Translations under genes and position numbers: made by a program
Shown: positions 1-7,469 of the stretch, piece after piece
How the letters are laid out: each line of letters opens with the position of its first letter
Numbering within the stretch: the stretch's first letter is position 1
NCBI GenBank assembly: GCA_021286935.1
Contig: JAJTBI010000024.1
Coordinates: 1-32,658, forward strand
Direction: 5' to 3'
DNA from: Geobacteraceae bacterium
Lineage (GTDB): Bacteria; Desulfobacterota; Desulfuromonadia; Geobacterales; Pseudopelobacteraceae
DNA: 32,658 bases
The notes under the pieces: generated by a model
The model's input: only the letters and a program-made list of their open reading frames with translations
Database searches by the model: none
Told to the model about the DNA's origin: nothing

Positions 1-674
1 CTGCCGGTGGTGAAGGCATCATCCACCAGCATGATCCGTCGATCACGAATGGCGCTGCTGTTGGTAACGCTAAAGGCGTTATGCAGGTTGTGGGTGCGCT
101 GTTCAAGGGTTAGCTCAATCTGTGGGGTGGTGGGGCGGGTTCGTTTCAACCCCTGCCGCAGCAAAGGAATCTGCCATTGGCGGGAAAGGACTTCCCCCAG
201 CAAGACGGCCTGATTAAACCCTCGACGACGCAGGCGGCTGACATGCAGTGGAACCGGCACCAACAGATCTGGTTGCTGTTGGGTTGCAAAATCAGCCAGC
301 AAATGGGCTGTGAGCAGGCCAAGGGGACGTCGCAGGTGCGATTTGTAATCGTATTTGAAACGGTGGATCAGGTCACGGCAGGCCCCTTCATAACGCAGGG
401 CTGCCCTGGCTGCAGCATAGAACGGCGGCGTTTGCAGGCAGCGGCTGCAGGGGTGATCTGCACCAGCGCCGTCAAACGGTATGCCGCAGATTGAACAGAC
501 CGGTGAGGCCACCCTTGGCAGGGCGGCCAGGCAGTCGGCACAGATATGCAGCTGGTCTGAATCTGCGACCAGCTCATGACAGATAGGGCAGCGGGGCGGT
601 AGCAGCAGATTCTGCAGCGCCCTGCCAAATGTCTGTAGCAAATCCACCAGCTGCTTAGAGCCCCAGTTCGGCAT
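1..674 (-). CDS. comF: ComF family phosphoribosyltransferase-like protein (C-terminus cut by window edge)
   Basis: The reading frame runs leftwards off the window, with 224 codons visible. It starts MPNWGSKQ at an ATG at 674. An N-terminal cysteine cluster (CPIC, CADC, then CSIC and CSRC) looks like the ComF zinc-finger region. It is followed by a stretch with PVPLHVSRLRRRGFNQ and, at the very edge, VDDAFTTG, which is the PRPP-binding loop of type I phosphoribosyltransferases. Family members are usually about 230-250 residues, so only a few C-terminal residues should be missing. ComF proteins are linked to DNA uptake in naturally competent bacteria, but many non-competent species carry one, so the role here is open. 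The start overlaps the end of the LUD gene by 20 bp, and no strong ribosome site is seen, which suggests translational coupling. A GTG further downstream is an alternative start. Confidence 0.88.
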   Translation of the reverse strand, partial: MPNWGSKQLVDLLQTFGRALQNLLLPPRCPICHELVADSDQLHICADCLAALPRVASPVCSICGIPFDGAGADHPCSRCLQTPPFYAAARAALRYEGACRDLIHRFKYDYKSHLRRPLGLLTAHLLADFATQQQPDLLVPVPLHVSRLRRRGFNQAVLLGEVLSRQWQIPLLRQGLKRTRPTTPQIELTLEQRTHNLHNAFSVTNSSAIRDRRIMLVDDAFTTG

Positions 675-1308
675 TGACCACCACCACCCGCAGATCGGTA
701 AAGCGAGGCTTGCGATCGATGATGGTGGTGACCCGGCAGAGCCGGTCCGGTGAGTTGCAGTTGCTGCAAAAACCGGTCTTGGCACAGGGGGTGTTAAAGT
801 TGAGGCGTTTGGCATTGGGCGGCGTTGCCCACTGCCTGACCCGCTGGATCGCCTCCTGCGGCGTGCCATCCACCAGTTTGTTACGACCTGCCACCACAAT
901 CACCATCCTGGGGCCAAAGAACATGGCGGCCACCCGGTTGCCGGTGGCATCAATGTTGATCAGCTCACCGGACAGGGTAAGGGCGTTGCTGCCGGAAAGA
1001 AACAGGTCGCAGGTCAACTGCCGCCGCATGATCTCCATCTTTTGTTCCCGTGACAGGTCACTGCTGCTGTGGTTCAGGATCTCCTTGCCCTGGTCGGCAA
1101 GGGCTTGCTGGACTCCTAGGTCAGCAATGGTCATGGACCCGCCAAACCCTATTGTTGCCGCATCTGTTGCTGCATCAAGGATATACTGACGGGCATCGTC
1201 GGGGGTCTTGCAGTAGACAGCGGTAAAGCCGTTGGTACCTAGCGCCTCAACCGCTTTTTGACACTTTTGCTCCCAGCTCCATCCAACCAGCTCTTCGGTC
1301 ATGCTCAT
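655..1308 (-). CDS. LUD-domain (lactate utilisation / DUF162, YkgG-like) protein
   Basis: 217 residues. The core carries IGFGGSMTIADLGV and a LINIDATGNRVAAMFFGP-type stretch, characteristic of LUD-domain proteins related to LutC/LutB accessory factors. The C-terminal part has four cysteines (PCAKTGFCSNCNSPDRLC, roughly residues 175-192), spaced as often seen in the longer anaerobe members and possibly holding a metal or Fe-S cluster. The ribosome site GGAGG lies 6 nt before the ATG at 1308. The start overlaps the histidine kinase stop as ATGA, so translation is probably coupled to the two-component genes. No lactate dehydrogenase subunits are nearby, so a direct role in lactate oxidation cannot be claimed. 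Substrate and pathway are unknown. Confidence 0.85.
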   Translation of the reverse strand: MSMTEELVGWSWEQKCQKAVEALGTNGFTAVYCKTPDDARQYILDAATDAATIGFGGSMTIADLGVQQALADQGKEILNHSSSDLSREQKMEIMRRQLTCDLFLSGSNALTLSGELINIDATGNRVAAMFFGPRMVIVVAGRNKLVDGTPQEAIQRVRQWATPPNAKRLNFNTPCAKTGFCSNCNSPDRLCRVTTIIDRKPRFTDLRVVVVNAELGL

Positions 1309-2672
1309 GTTGTTCCTCCATCATTTTCAGGCAGTTCGATACGAAAACAGGTGCCTTTGTCTGGTTCACTGCTGACTGAGATACTACCGCCATGGGCGGT
1401 AACCAGCTCGTTGACAATGGCCAGTCCCAGCCCCAGTCCGCCTGTCTTTCCCTTGGCAAACCGCTCAAAAACATGGGGAAGCAACTCTTCAGGGATACCT
1501 GTTCCGGTGTCGACGACTTCAATATGGCGTGCCTGCGGCGTGGCTGAAAGATGAATTTCCAGCCTGCCTCCATTGGGCATCGCCTTCAACGCATTACTGA
1601 TCAGATTGGTGATGATCTGGGTAAAACGGTCTGGGTCGATCCAGGCAATAAGATCCTGGTCACCGCGTATCAGGATGCGGATCTGCTGTTCTTGTGCAGT
1701 CCTTTCAAAGCGGGAGACAATCCCTTGCATCAGGGGAAGTAACGTTACATGTTGACAATGCAACTGCAGTGCAGCGGTTTGTGCCCTGGTCAGTTCATCA
1801 ACACCGTCAAGGATGGTTGTCAGGCGGCTGGCCTCATCATGTAGCGACTGTAACGCCTCCGGGGTGACCGGCAGCAGGCCGTCCATCATCCCTTCCAGCT
1901 CGCCACGGATCACCATCAGCGGCGTGCGCAGTTCGTGGGCAGCATTTGAAACCAGCTGTTTGCGCAACTGTTCCTGTGCCTCCAAGCGGTCAGCCATCCG
2001 GTTGAAGGTGCTTGCCAGGCGGCCGATTTCATCATCGCTTTGTACCTGAACCCGGTGACCAGGAACGCCTCCTGCCAGCCCTTCCGCTACAGTGGTTAAC
2101 TCCTGCAGGGGACGCGAAATACGTCTGGACGCCAGAACGCTGAGTATGACTGCAGTTAAGCCAAGTCCCAGCAGCGAATAGATCAGAAACTGATTTGAAG
2201 AACGGATAAAGAAGGTTTCGTGAACCGGTTTGGGTAGCTGAAGATCAATATGACCAATTTCTTCACCTTTGCGGAAGAGCGGATAGGTCTGGAATTCTGC
2301 TGATTCCGGCGTCAGCGGGCGCCTGCTGGTTGAAGCGGCAATCCGTTGTTGCATGATGGGAGGCAGGCTTGCCAGCGCCTGTCTGGTGTCCAGCACTAAG
2401 TGGTTGTTGGTATCATAGAGGCGTAGTTCAATACCGGAAAGCCAGGCCCAGACCAGGTCATCGGCAACCTGTTCAGGCTTCCAGCCGCCAGCCTGTTCGT
2501 AACGCCCTTCCAGGACTGCCTGCACCTGATAGAGACGGTCAAGCATCCGGCCTTCGCCAAAGGCCTTGAAGTCGCGGATCACAAAATTTCTGAGCAGGAT
2601 AGAGGAGGAAAGGGCGATCAGCGTCACCAGGCCAAGCAGCACCAGCAGTTTGCGTTGCAGGCTAAACCGCAT
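1305..2672 (-). CDS. Sensor histidine kinase (HAMP, HisKA, HATPase_c)
   Basis: 455 residues. TM1 is about 10-28, a periplasmic sensor region about 30-160, TM2 about 161-181 and HAMP about 182-234. The phosphoacceptor is His246 in AAHELRTPL. The ATP-binding domain shows the N box (NLISNALKAMPNGG, about 356), G1 (VVDTGTGIPEE), F box (FERFAK) and G2 (GLGLGLAIV). I chose the ATG at 2672, giving MRFSLQRKLL with an immediate membrane anchor; an open frame extends to 2903 but lies inside the response-regulator gene. It overlaps the regulator by 11 bp. Layout resembles BaeS/CpxA-type envelope sensors. With a Spy-like protein in the same operon it probably senses envelope or metal stress; the actual signal is not visible. 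Confidence 0.93.
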   Translation of the reverse strand: MRFSLQRKLLVLLGLVTLIALSSSILLRNFVIRDFKAFGEGRMLDRLYQVQAVLEGRYEQAGGWKPEQVADDLVWAWLSGIELRLYDTNNHLVLDTRQALASLPPIMQQRIAASTSRRPLTPESAEFQTYPLFRKGEEIGHIDLQLPKPVHETFFIRSSNQFLIYSLLGLGLTAVILSVLASRRISRPLQELTTVAEGLAGGVPGHRVQVQSDDEIGRLASTFNRMADRLEAQEQLRKQLVSNAAHELRTPLMVIRGELEGMMDGLLPVTPEALQSLHDEASRLTTILDGVDELTRAQTAALQLHCQHVTLLPLMQGIVSRFERTAQEQQIRILIRGDQDLIAWIDPDRFTQIITNLISNALKAMPNGGRLEIHLSATPQARHIEVVDTGTGIPEELLPHVFERFAKGKTGGLGLGLAIVNELVTAHGGSISVSSEPDKGTCFRIELPENDGGTT

Positions 2673-3363
2673 CCCGCTCTCCGCAGAAAAGATAGCCGAT
2701 ACCGTAGACGGTCTTGATAAATTCAGGTTTACGGCTATCCAGTTCAATCTTCTGACGCAGGTTCTTGATATGGGCGTCAATGCTGCGTTCATAGCCGTCA
2801 AACTGATAGCCCAGCGCCTTTGAAACCAGTTCATCTCGGCTATAGGTTCGGCCAGGTGCATTGGCAAGGGTCTGCAATAGTTTGAATTCGGTGGGGGTGA
2901 CACTGCAGGGCTCGTTACGGCAGGTTAGGCTGTGGCGGCGGCTGTCCAGTATCAGCGTGCCGTTGTTGAAACTAATGGGCTGGCCACCTGCATTGGCGCC
3001 GTCATACCGCTTCAGTACCGCCTTGACCCGATAAACCAGTTCGCGGGGAGAAGCCGGTTTGACTACATAGTCATCTGCACCCAGGGCAAAGCCGGTGATT
3101 CGCTCTTCTTCCGATGATTTGGCGGTCAACATGATCACCGGAAATGATCCCAAATCTTTCAGGTCCTGGCACAACTCCTCACCGCTTCTGTCCGGCAGAC
3201 CAAGATCAAGGATCACCGCCAGCGGCAGTTCCGCCTCTGCCTTTTCCAGTGCAGCACGGGCCGTATCGGCATGGACAACACGAAAATCAGCGCCTTCAAG
3301 GTAGGCCTTGATGATCCGGGCGATCTTCTGGTCATCTTCAACTATCAAAATCGGTGGCTGCAT
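2662..3363 (-). CDS. OmpR/PhoB-family response regulator
   Basis: 233 residues. The receiver domain (about 1-118) has the acidic pair at E9-D10-D11, the phosphorylatable Asp53 in LDLGLPD, Thr80 and Lys102 in the VVKPAS motif. The winged-helix DNA-binding domain (about 128-228) carries TPTEFKLLQTLANAPG and ends with the usual IDAHIKNLRQKIE and VYGIGYLF motifs. It is the cognate partner of the overlapping kinase. It follows the PepSY-like gene with only a 10-bp gap. It likely controls its own operon; a dyad at 4208-4222 in front of the first gene is one candidate operator, although OmpR-type regulators more often bind direct repeats. Confidence 0.95.
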   Translation of the reverse strand: MQPPILIVEDDQKIARIIKAYLEGADFRVVHADTARAALEKAEAELPLAVILDLGLPDRSGEELCQDLKDLGSFPVIMLTAKSSEEERITGFALGADDYVVKPASPRELVYRVKAVLKRYDGANAGGQPISFNNGTLILDSRRHSLTCRNEPCSVTPTEFKLLQTLANAPGRTYSRDELVSKALGYQFDGYERSIDAHIKNLRQKIELDSRKPEFIKTVYGIGYLFCGERDAV

Positions 3364-3373
3364 GGCTGTTCCA

Positions 3374-3751
3374 TTAGCGGATAGAACGTATTCTGCCAGA
3401 CCGTTTGTCGATAATTACCCGGTCAAGCAATGATCCATCGGCATTGGTGATGTCAGCAATATATCCCATCCGCACCTCTTTGCGCAGGGTTATTTGAGCA
3501 GGGAGAACGTTAAAGAAGAGCCGCAGCCGTTCTTTTGCCTCGTCCGGCGTCTGCAGCGGTTGGCGCGCTCCATAGTGGTCGGCGTGTCTGCGTGGGCAGT
3601 AATCTCCAAAGGGAGGAGGTCCCATCTCGCCAGGCGTACGCCCGCCTCGCCAGCCCCGGCCTTGACCTGGCTCAGGCTCTTCTGCTGCTGCCGGTAGGGC
3701 GGTCAGCAGCAGAAGAGCCACCAGAAGGTATACTGAAAAAAGAGAGCGCAT
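3374..3751 (-). CDS. Small exported protein with PepSY-like C-terminus
   Basis: 125 residues with a clear signal peptide (MRSLF, a Leu/Ala-rich core, cleavage near AAAEE at about residue 23). A Gly/Pro/Arg-rich middle is followed by a C-terminal module: an amphipathic helix starting TPDEAKERL, then strands ending YIADITNADGSLLDRVIIDKRSG. The DG...V.ID..SG ending is typical of PepSY-like folds. No enzyme motif is seen. It lies between the Spy-like gene (6-bp gap) and the response regulator (10-bp gap), so it may tune the sensor or bind metal in the periplasm. PepSY assignment is from pattern only. Confidence 0.72.
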   Translation of the reverse strand: MRSLFSVYLLVALLLLTALPAAAEEPEPGQGRGWRGGRTPGEMGPPPFGDYCPRRHADHYGARQPLQTPDEAKERLRLFFNVLPAQITLRKEVRMGYIADITNADGSLLDRVIIDKRSGRIRSIR

Positions 3752-3757
3752 CAGTTG

Positions 3758-4180
3758 TTACTTGGCTGGTGCCGGCGGAGCAGTCATCATCGGACAATCC
3801 ATCTGCATCATGCCCATGCCGCCACCACGCATCCCTTTGTGCCCGCGCTTACCCATCTTGCCCATCGGCAAGCCGGACTTGGTGTGGGCATCAATCATCT
3901 TTTTGCGCAATTCTCCAACCTCTGCCTGCAGCTTCTTGATTACTTCCTGGTCAGGTTTTTCCTTCAAAAACTCTTTTTGCAGCTCAAAATGCTTGTTCAT
4001 CATCTCCTGACGAATCGGCAGAGTTTCTGCGGCAAACTTTTTATACTGCTCCGAATACTGGCCCTGGGCCTTCATGCCGGGTCCCATGCCTTGACCTGCG
4101 CCCATACCGGGCATGGCAATGGCTGAACCGGCAAGGGCAAGGGCTGCTGCTGCAGTGAGTGCTAAAAATGATTTTTTCAT
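3758..4180 (-). CDS. Spy/CpxP/ZraP-like periplasmic protein, Met-rich
   Basis: 140 residues. Signal peptide MKKSFLALTAAAALALAGSA with cleavage near residue 22. The mature part begins and ends with Met/Gly-rich segments (MPGMGAGQGMGPGMK and GMRGGGMGMMQMDCPMM), with Lys/His between, a composition often linked to copper or zinc binding. The middle (about 40-105) is a charged helical hairpin with ETLPIRQEMMNKHFELQKE, as in CpxP/Spy/ZraP chaperones. The ribosome site GGAGG lies 8-9 nt before the ATG. First gene of the two-component operon, which fits a stress-induced periplasmic chaperone or metal sponge that may feed back on the kinase. The single Cys near the C-terminus is unusual. Confidence 0.82.
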   Translation of the reverse strand: MKKSFLALTAAAALALAGSAIAMPGMGAGQGMGPGMKAQGQYSEQYKKFAAETLPIRQEMMNKHFELQKEFLKEKPDQEVIKKLQAEVGELRKKMIDAHTKSGLPMGKMGKRGHKGMRGGGMGMMQMDCPMMTAPPAPAK

Positions 4181-4207
4181 GATGTTCTTCCTCCGTGTCT
4201 TGGTAGT

Positions 4208-4222
4208 GGTTGGTAACCAACC
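4208..4222. promoter_or_regulatory. 15-nt dyad in the leader/promoter region of the Spy-like operon
   Basis: GGTTGGT-A-ACCAACC is a perfect 7+1+7 inverted repeat about 28 bp upstream of the Spy-like start codon. It could be an operator or a small RNA hairpin in the 5' leader. The regulator is unknown, and the site occurs once here, so this is a candidate only. Confidence 0.35.
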
Positions 4223-4271
4223 TCGTTTTGATGATTCCAGCTTACCAATCCTTTAAGAAGGGGTTGTGAAA

Positions 4272-4299
4272 AGAGTATGAACAATTATGAAGATTTCAA
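4272..4299 (-). promoter_or_regulatory. Weak candidate sigma-70 promoter for the Spy-like/two-component operon
   Basis: On the minus strand TTGAAA and TACTCT are separated by 16 bp, about 90 bp upstream of the Spy-like ATG. The -10 is poor, as expected for a promoter needing an activator. The 4181-4321 interval between hemH and this operon holds no gene. Confidence 0.25.
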
Positions 4300-4321
4300 A
4301 AACTTGTTGCGGAGCTCTTCC

Positions 4322-5272
4322 TTACGACGATTTCAGAGCATTCCGCACAAGTTCTGCCAGACAGTGGATAAAGGTTGGAGAGCTGTTAAGCGACGCTATC
4401 CGTCGGAAGTCGCTGATGCCCAGTTTATGGGCTTCCTCGGCGTATTCAATATCAATTTCATGCAGGGTTTCAATATGATCCGATACAAAGGAAAGTGGCA
4501 CCATCAGCAGGTTTTTACAGCCGTTTGCTGCCAGCTCCTGCAATTTGTCATCGGTGGAGGGCTCCAGCCATTTGACCGGCCCGGCCCGTGACTGAAAAGC
4601 CAGGTGATGGCTGACAGTACCAAATTTTTCCATGACCAGCCGGACCGTGGTCTGGATATGCTCAAGGTAGGGATCGCCTTCATCTATGAAAGATTGCGGC
4701 AGGGAGTGGGCTGAAAACAACAGTTGTACGGCGCTGCGGTCAGAAAAACCGGCCAACCCGGCTTCAATCTTTTCCGCCAGGGCATCGATGTAGAGTGGGT
4801 GGTCGTAAAAGTGGGGAATCCGCACAACCTCAAGGTCACTATCCAGATCAGCCAGACAGCGGGTCAGGTCGTTGAAGCTGGAACCGCTGGTGGCACGGGA
4901 ATAGTGGGGGTACAGCGACAGTGCCACCAGCTTTCTGATGCCGCTGTGCCGTAGTCTGAGCAGGGTCTCCCGGGTAAACGGATGCCAGTAACGCATACCG
5001 ATATGGCAGGGAACCCCCAGCTCTGTGGTAAGTGCATCTGACTGGGCCTGGGTCAGCTCTTTGATTGGGGATTTACCGCCTATTTCGCGGTATTTTTCTA
5101 CCACCGTGGGGGTACGGCGTTTGACGATCATCCGGGCGATCAACGGTTGCAACCAGGCCGGACCAATCTTGATGATCTCCCGGTCAGAAAACAGGTTTAA
5201 TAGAAACGGTTTAACCGCCTCTAAAGAATCCGGGCCTCCCATCTGAAGTAACAGAACGGCGGTATCTGGCAT
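4322..5272 (-). CDS. hemH: Ferrochelatase
   Basis: 316 residues from the ATG at 5272 ([16 protein letters not shown], the usual ferrochelatase opening). Family marks: [10 protein letters not shown] near residue 61, MRYWHPF near 93, the metal-site His189 in [30 protein letters not shown] near 226, and Glu268 in [13 protein letters not shown]. It inserts iron into the porphyrin ring in the final step of haem synthesis (the bacterial substrate may be protoporphyrin IX or, in some lineages, coproporphyrin III). It begins 16 bp after the ABC exporter gene, so it may be read as the last gene of the adhesin operon; that link may be only positional. I saw no terminator before or after it. Confidence 0.95.
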   Translation of the reverse strand: MPDTAVLLLQMGGPDSLEAVKPFLLNLFSDREIIKIGPAWLQPLIARMIVKRRTPTVVEKYREIGGKSPIKELTQAQSDALTTELGVPCHIGMRYWHPFTRETLLRLRHSGIRKLVALSLYPHYSRATSGSSFNDLTRCLADLDSDLEVVRIPHFYDHPLYIDALAEKIEAGLAGFSDRSAVQLLFSAHSLPQSFIDEGDPYLEHIQTTVRLVMEKFGTVSHHLAFQSRAGPVKWLEPSTDDKLQELAANGCKNLLMVPLSFVSDHIETLHEIDIEYAEEAHKLGISDFRRIASLNSSPTFIHCLAELVRNALKSS

Positions 5273-5288
5273 GGTAAACCTGTTCTTT

Positions 5289-7367
5289 CTAGCTAACCCT
5301 GACCAGCTTTTCACGCAGACCGTCAGCAACGATCTTGCCGCCATCCAGGGCGATTACCCGTTGGATAGTGGCAAGCATGATGGCGCTGTGGGTGGTCATG
5401 ATCAGCAGGGTCGTATCGCCCAGAAACCCTGGTAAACGCTCCGCAAGCAGGCGTTCGCTATCCGGGTCAAGGCCAAGGGTCGGTTCGTCAAGCAGCAGTA
5501 TACGGCTGGGCTGTGCCAGAGCCCGAGCTAATGCCACTTTCTGACGTTGACCACCGGACAGATTGTTACCCCGCTCAGTCAGCTGCATTCCCAGCGACAT
5601 CCGGCCACTTTTAAACTCATCTTCAAGTCCGCTTACCACTAATGCCTCAGCAAGCCGATTCCGGTCCTGGCATCCTGCCACACGGAGGTTGGCCTCCAGT
5701 GTGCCGCTAAATACAACCGGGTCCTGGGATTTATAGGTCATCCAGCGCATCCGGTCAATCTGGGCGCAGTCCTCCAGTGCAAGGCCATCGATCAGGATCT
5801 GTCCGCTATCAGGGCGGCACAGGCCGGCAAGGCAGCGCAGCAGGGTGGTCTTTCCGGCTCCGGGACGGCCCAACAGGGCGATCCGCTCTCCGGGAGAGGC
5901 GTTAAAACTGACGGCATCAAGGGCAGTGGGACGGCCTTCGTACTTTTTAGCGAGGTTGACCACGCTGACCTGGCCGGATATTTCAGGCTGGGGGGTGCAC
6001 TCCCGCTCAGGGACAGCTTCCAGGCTGTTCTCCATCCGCTCTGCGGCCCGCTGGAAATCCTGCCACTTACCGGTTACGGCAAACAATGATGCCACCAGCC
6101 CCATCGCCCGTCCGGTTAGCAGGTTGCAGGCGATCAGCTTGCCGATGGTCAATAATCGGGCCTCAATCAGATAGACGCCGACAAGCAGAATGATTACCGT
6201 TGATAAGGTCTGCATGCTGCTGGAAAGCATGCCCAGATGAGTGTAGGAAAGCCGCCGTTTGGCATCAAGTTGCGAGGATTGGTCTGTCAGGTCTCGCCAG
6301 TTGCGCAGGAAAAACGTTGAACCGGGCACGGTGCGGACAATATCAAGAGATCCCAGCACTTCACCCATGAAGGTCAGTTTGCGGGTGGTCTGCTGTTCTG
6401 ACTGCTTGGAAAGGCTGGTTACATTGGTCTGCAGGGCAAGTCCCACGCCGGTATAGACCAGTACCAACAGCAGTGCCACCAGCATTAACGGCCAGGCAAT
6501 GATAGCGATTACCAGCAGATACAGCAGTAGAAAAGGGATGTCGGCCAGGGCAAGCAGATAGCTGGAGGAGACAAAGTCACGTGAAAGGGTCAGGTCCCGG
6601 TAATTGGTCATAAAACGGGAAAAGCCCCCTCCGGGCAGTTCTACCTGGGCGATCAGTTTGTGCCAGAGATTTTCATCGCTACGCTGGGCAAGATCAACCC
6701 CGATCCGCTCGGTAGACCAACTGCGGACAAAGCGCATCCCCACATCGGTTACAACGTAGAGCACCATGCCGAAGGCAAGTGCCCACATGGTTTCAAACAG
6801 TGCGTTATTAGCCACTTTATCGTACACCAACATGGAAAACAGCGGTAACAACAGCTGGCCGGAGTTGATGAAGAGGCTTGCAATGCCCACTTCTGCCCAG
6901 GCTGCGCGCAGTTCTGGCCAGAGCGTGGCAAGGGAGGCAAATCCTTCCAGATTGATAGGTGCCTGGGGTAACTGCAGCACTACCGCCTCAACGTAGGCTT
7001 CATTGTTCACATCTACCTGGCCAGGCAGTGGCAGGCCATCCTGGCCGATCAGCTGCCAGCGTTGTTCTGTGCGGTGCAGCAGGATAAAGCTGTCTGCCGA
7101 TGCCTGCAACAGCGCCAGGTCGCCGGGCAGATGCAGAGCTTCATGGAGCGGACCGGCTGCATAGCGTGCAGTAAGTTTAAGGAAATTAAGGCGGCGGACC
7201 TGTTTGGGCCAGTTGCCGGTTTTGGCCGCAAGGCGTTTGCAGGCCATGCCCAGCACCGTTGCAGCGGTACGGTTAGAACCACACAAACCGTTAACAGCCT
7301 GTAACAGTTCAGTGCGGGTAAGTCTTTCTCCTGCCTGTGGAGCAGATACTGCAGGCATATCGGTCAT
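5289..7367 (-). CDS. Type I secretion ABC transporter, LssB/LapB-type permease-ATPase
   Basis: 692 residues. An N-terminal cytosolic region (about 1-145) replaces the C39 peptidase-like domain of many exporters; I see no catalytic Cys-His pair, so it is probably a substrate-docking domain. The membrane domain covers about 160-430, with hydrophobic segments near 165, 192, 276, 298, 388 and 412. The nucleotide-binding domain has Walker [10 protein letters not shown] (500-508), LSGGQ (603-607), Walker B ILLLDE (623-628) and a TTHS switch. The usual exporter Q-loop PQD is here KSQDP. It should energise export of the RTX protein encoded just upstream, with the HlyD- and TolC-like partners. It is separated from the adhesin gene by 102 bp holding a perfect hairpin. 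The ribosome site is weak; a second ATG three codons in is possible. Confidence 0.93.
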   Translation of the reverse strand: MTDMPAVSAPQAGERLTRTELLQAVNGLCGSNRTAATVLGMACKRLAAKTGNWPKQVRRLNFLKLTARYAAGPLHEALHLPGDLALLQASADSFILLHRTEQRWQLIGQDGLPLPGQVDVNNEAYVEAVVLQLPQAPINLEGFASLATLWPELRAAWAEVGIASLFINSGQLLLPLFSMLVYDKVANNALFETMWALAFGMVLYVVTDVGMRFVRSWSTERIGVDLAQRSDENLWHKLIAQVELPGGGFSRFMTNYRDLTLSRDFVSSSYLLALADIPFLLLYLLVIAIIAWPLMLVALLLVLVYTGVGLALQTNVTSLSKQSEQQTTRKLTFMGEVLGSLDIVRTVPGSTFFLRNWRDLTDQSSQLDAKRRLSYTHLGMLSSSMQTLSTVIILLVGVYLIEARLLTIGKLIACNLLTGRAMGLVASLFAVTGKWQDFQRAAERMENSLEAVPERECTPQPEISGQVSVVNLAKKYEGRPTALDAVSFNASPGERIALLGRPGAGKTTLLRCLAGLCRPDSGQILIDGLALEDCAQIDRMRWMTYKSQDPVVFSGTLEANLRVAGCQDRNRLAEALVVSGLEDEFKSGRMSLGMQLTERGNNLSGGQRQKVALARALAQPSRILLLDEPTLGLDPDSERLLAERLPGFLGDTTLLIMTTHSAIMLATIQRVIALDGGKIVADGLREKLVRVS

Positions 7368-7398
7368 AGGCTGGGGCTCTTCTTGGTCGTAATGTCAG

Positions 7399-7436
7399 CT
7401 ACTGCGTAATGGCGGTAAGTAGCCATTACGCAGTAG
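7399..7436 (-). other. Perfect 15-bp stem-loop between adhesin and ABC exporter genes
   Basis: Arms at 7399-7413 and 7422-7436 are exact reverse complements with an 8-nt loop. No T-run follows on the minus strand, so it does not look like an ordinary intrinsic terminator. In the leftward transcript it lies 33 nt after the adhesin stop and 31 nt before the ABC start. It could stabilise the 3' end of adhesin mRNA after processing, or attenuate read-through. Confidence 0.7.
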
Positions 7437-7469
7437 AACGAGGTGGATGCTGATTTGTACGAGCTATTG

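Noticed and set aside
2673..2903. Longer N-terminus for the histidine kinase
   Set aside because: It lies entirely within the response-regulator coding region and would precede the membrane anchor with a non-family sequence.
7364..7426. 20-codon minus-strand frame (MATYRHYAVADITTKK...) ending with ATGA overlap on the ABC gene
   Set aside because: It starts inside the perfect hairpin, has no ribosome site, and its overlap with the ABC start may be chance. A coupling leader peptide remains possible but is not supported.
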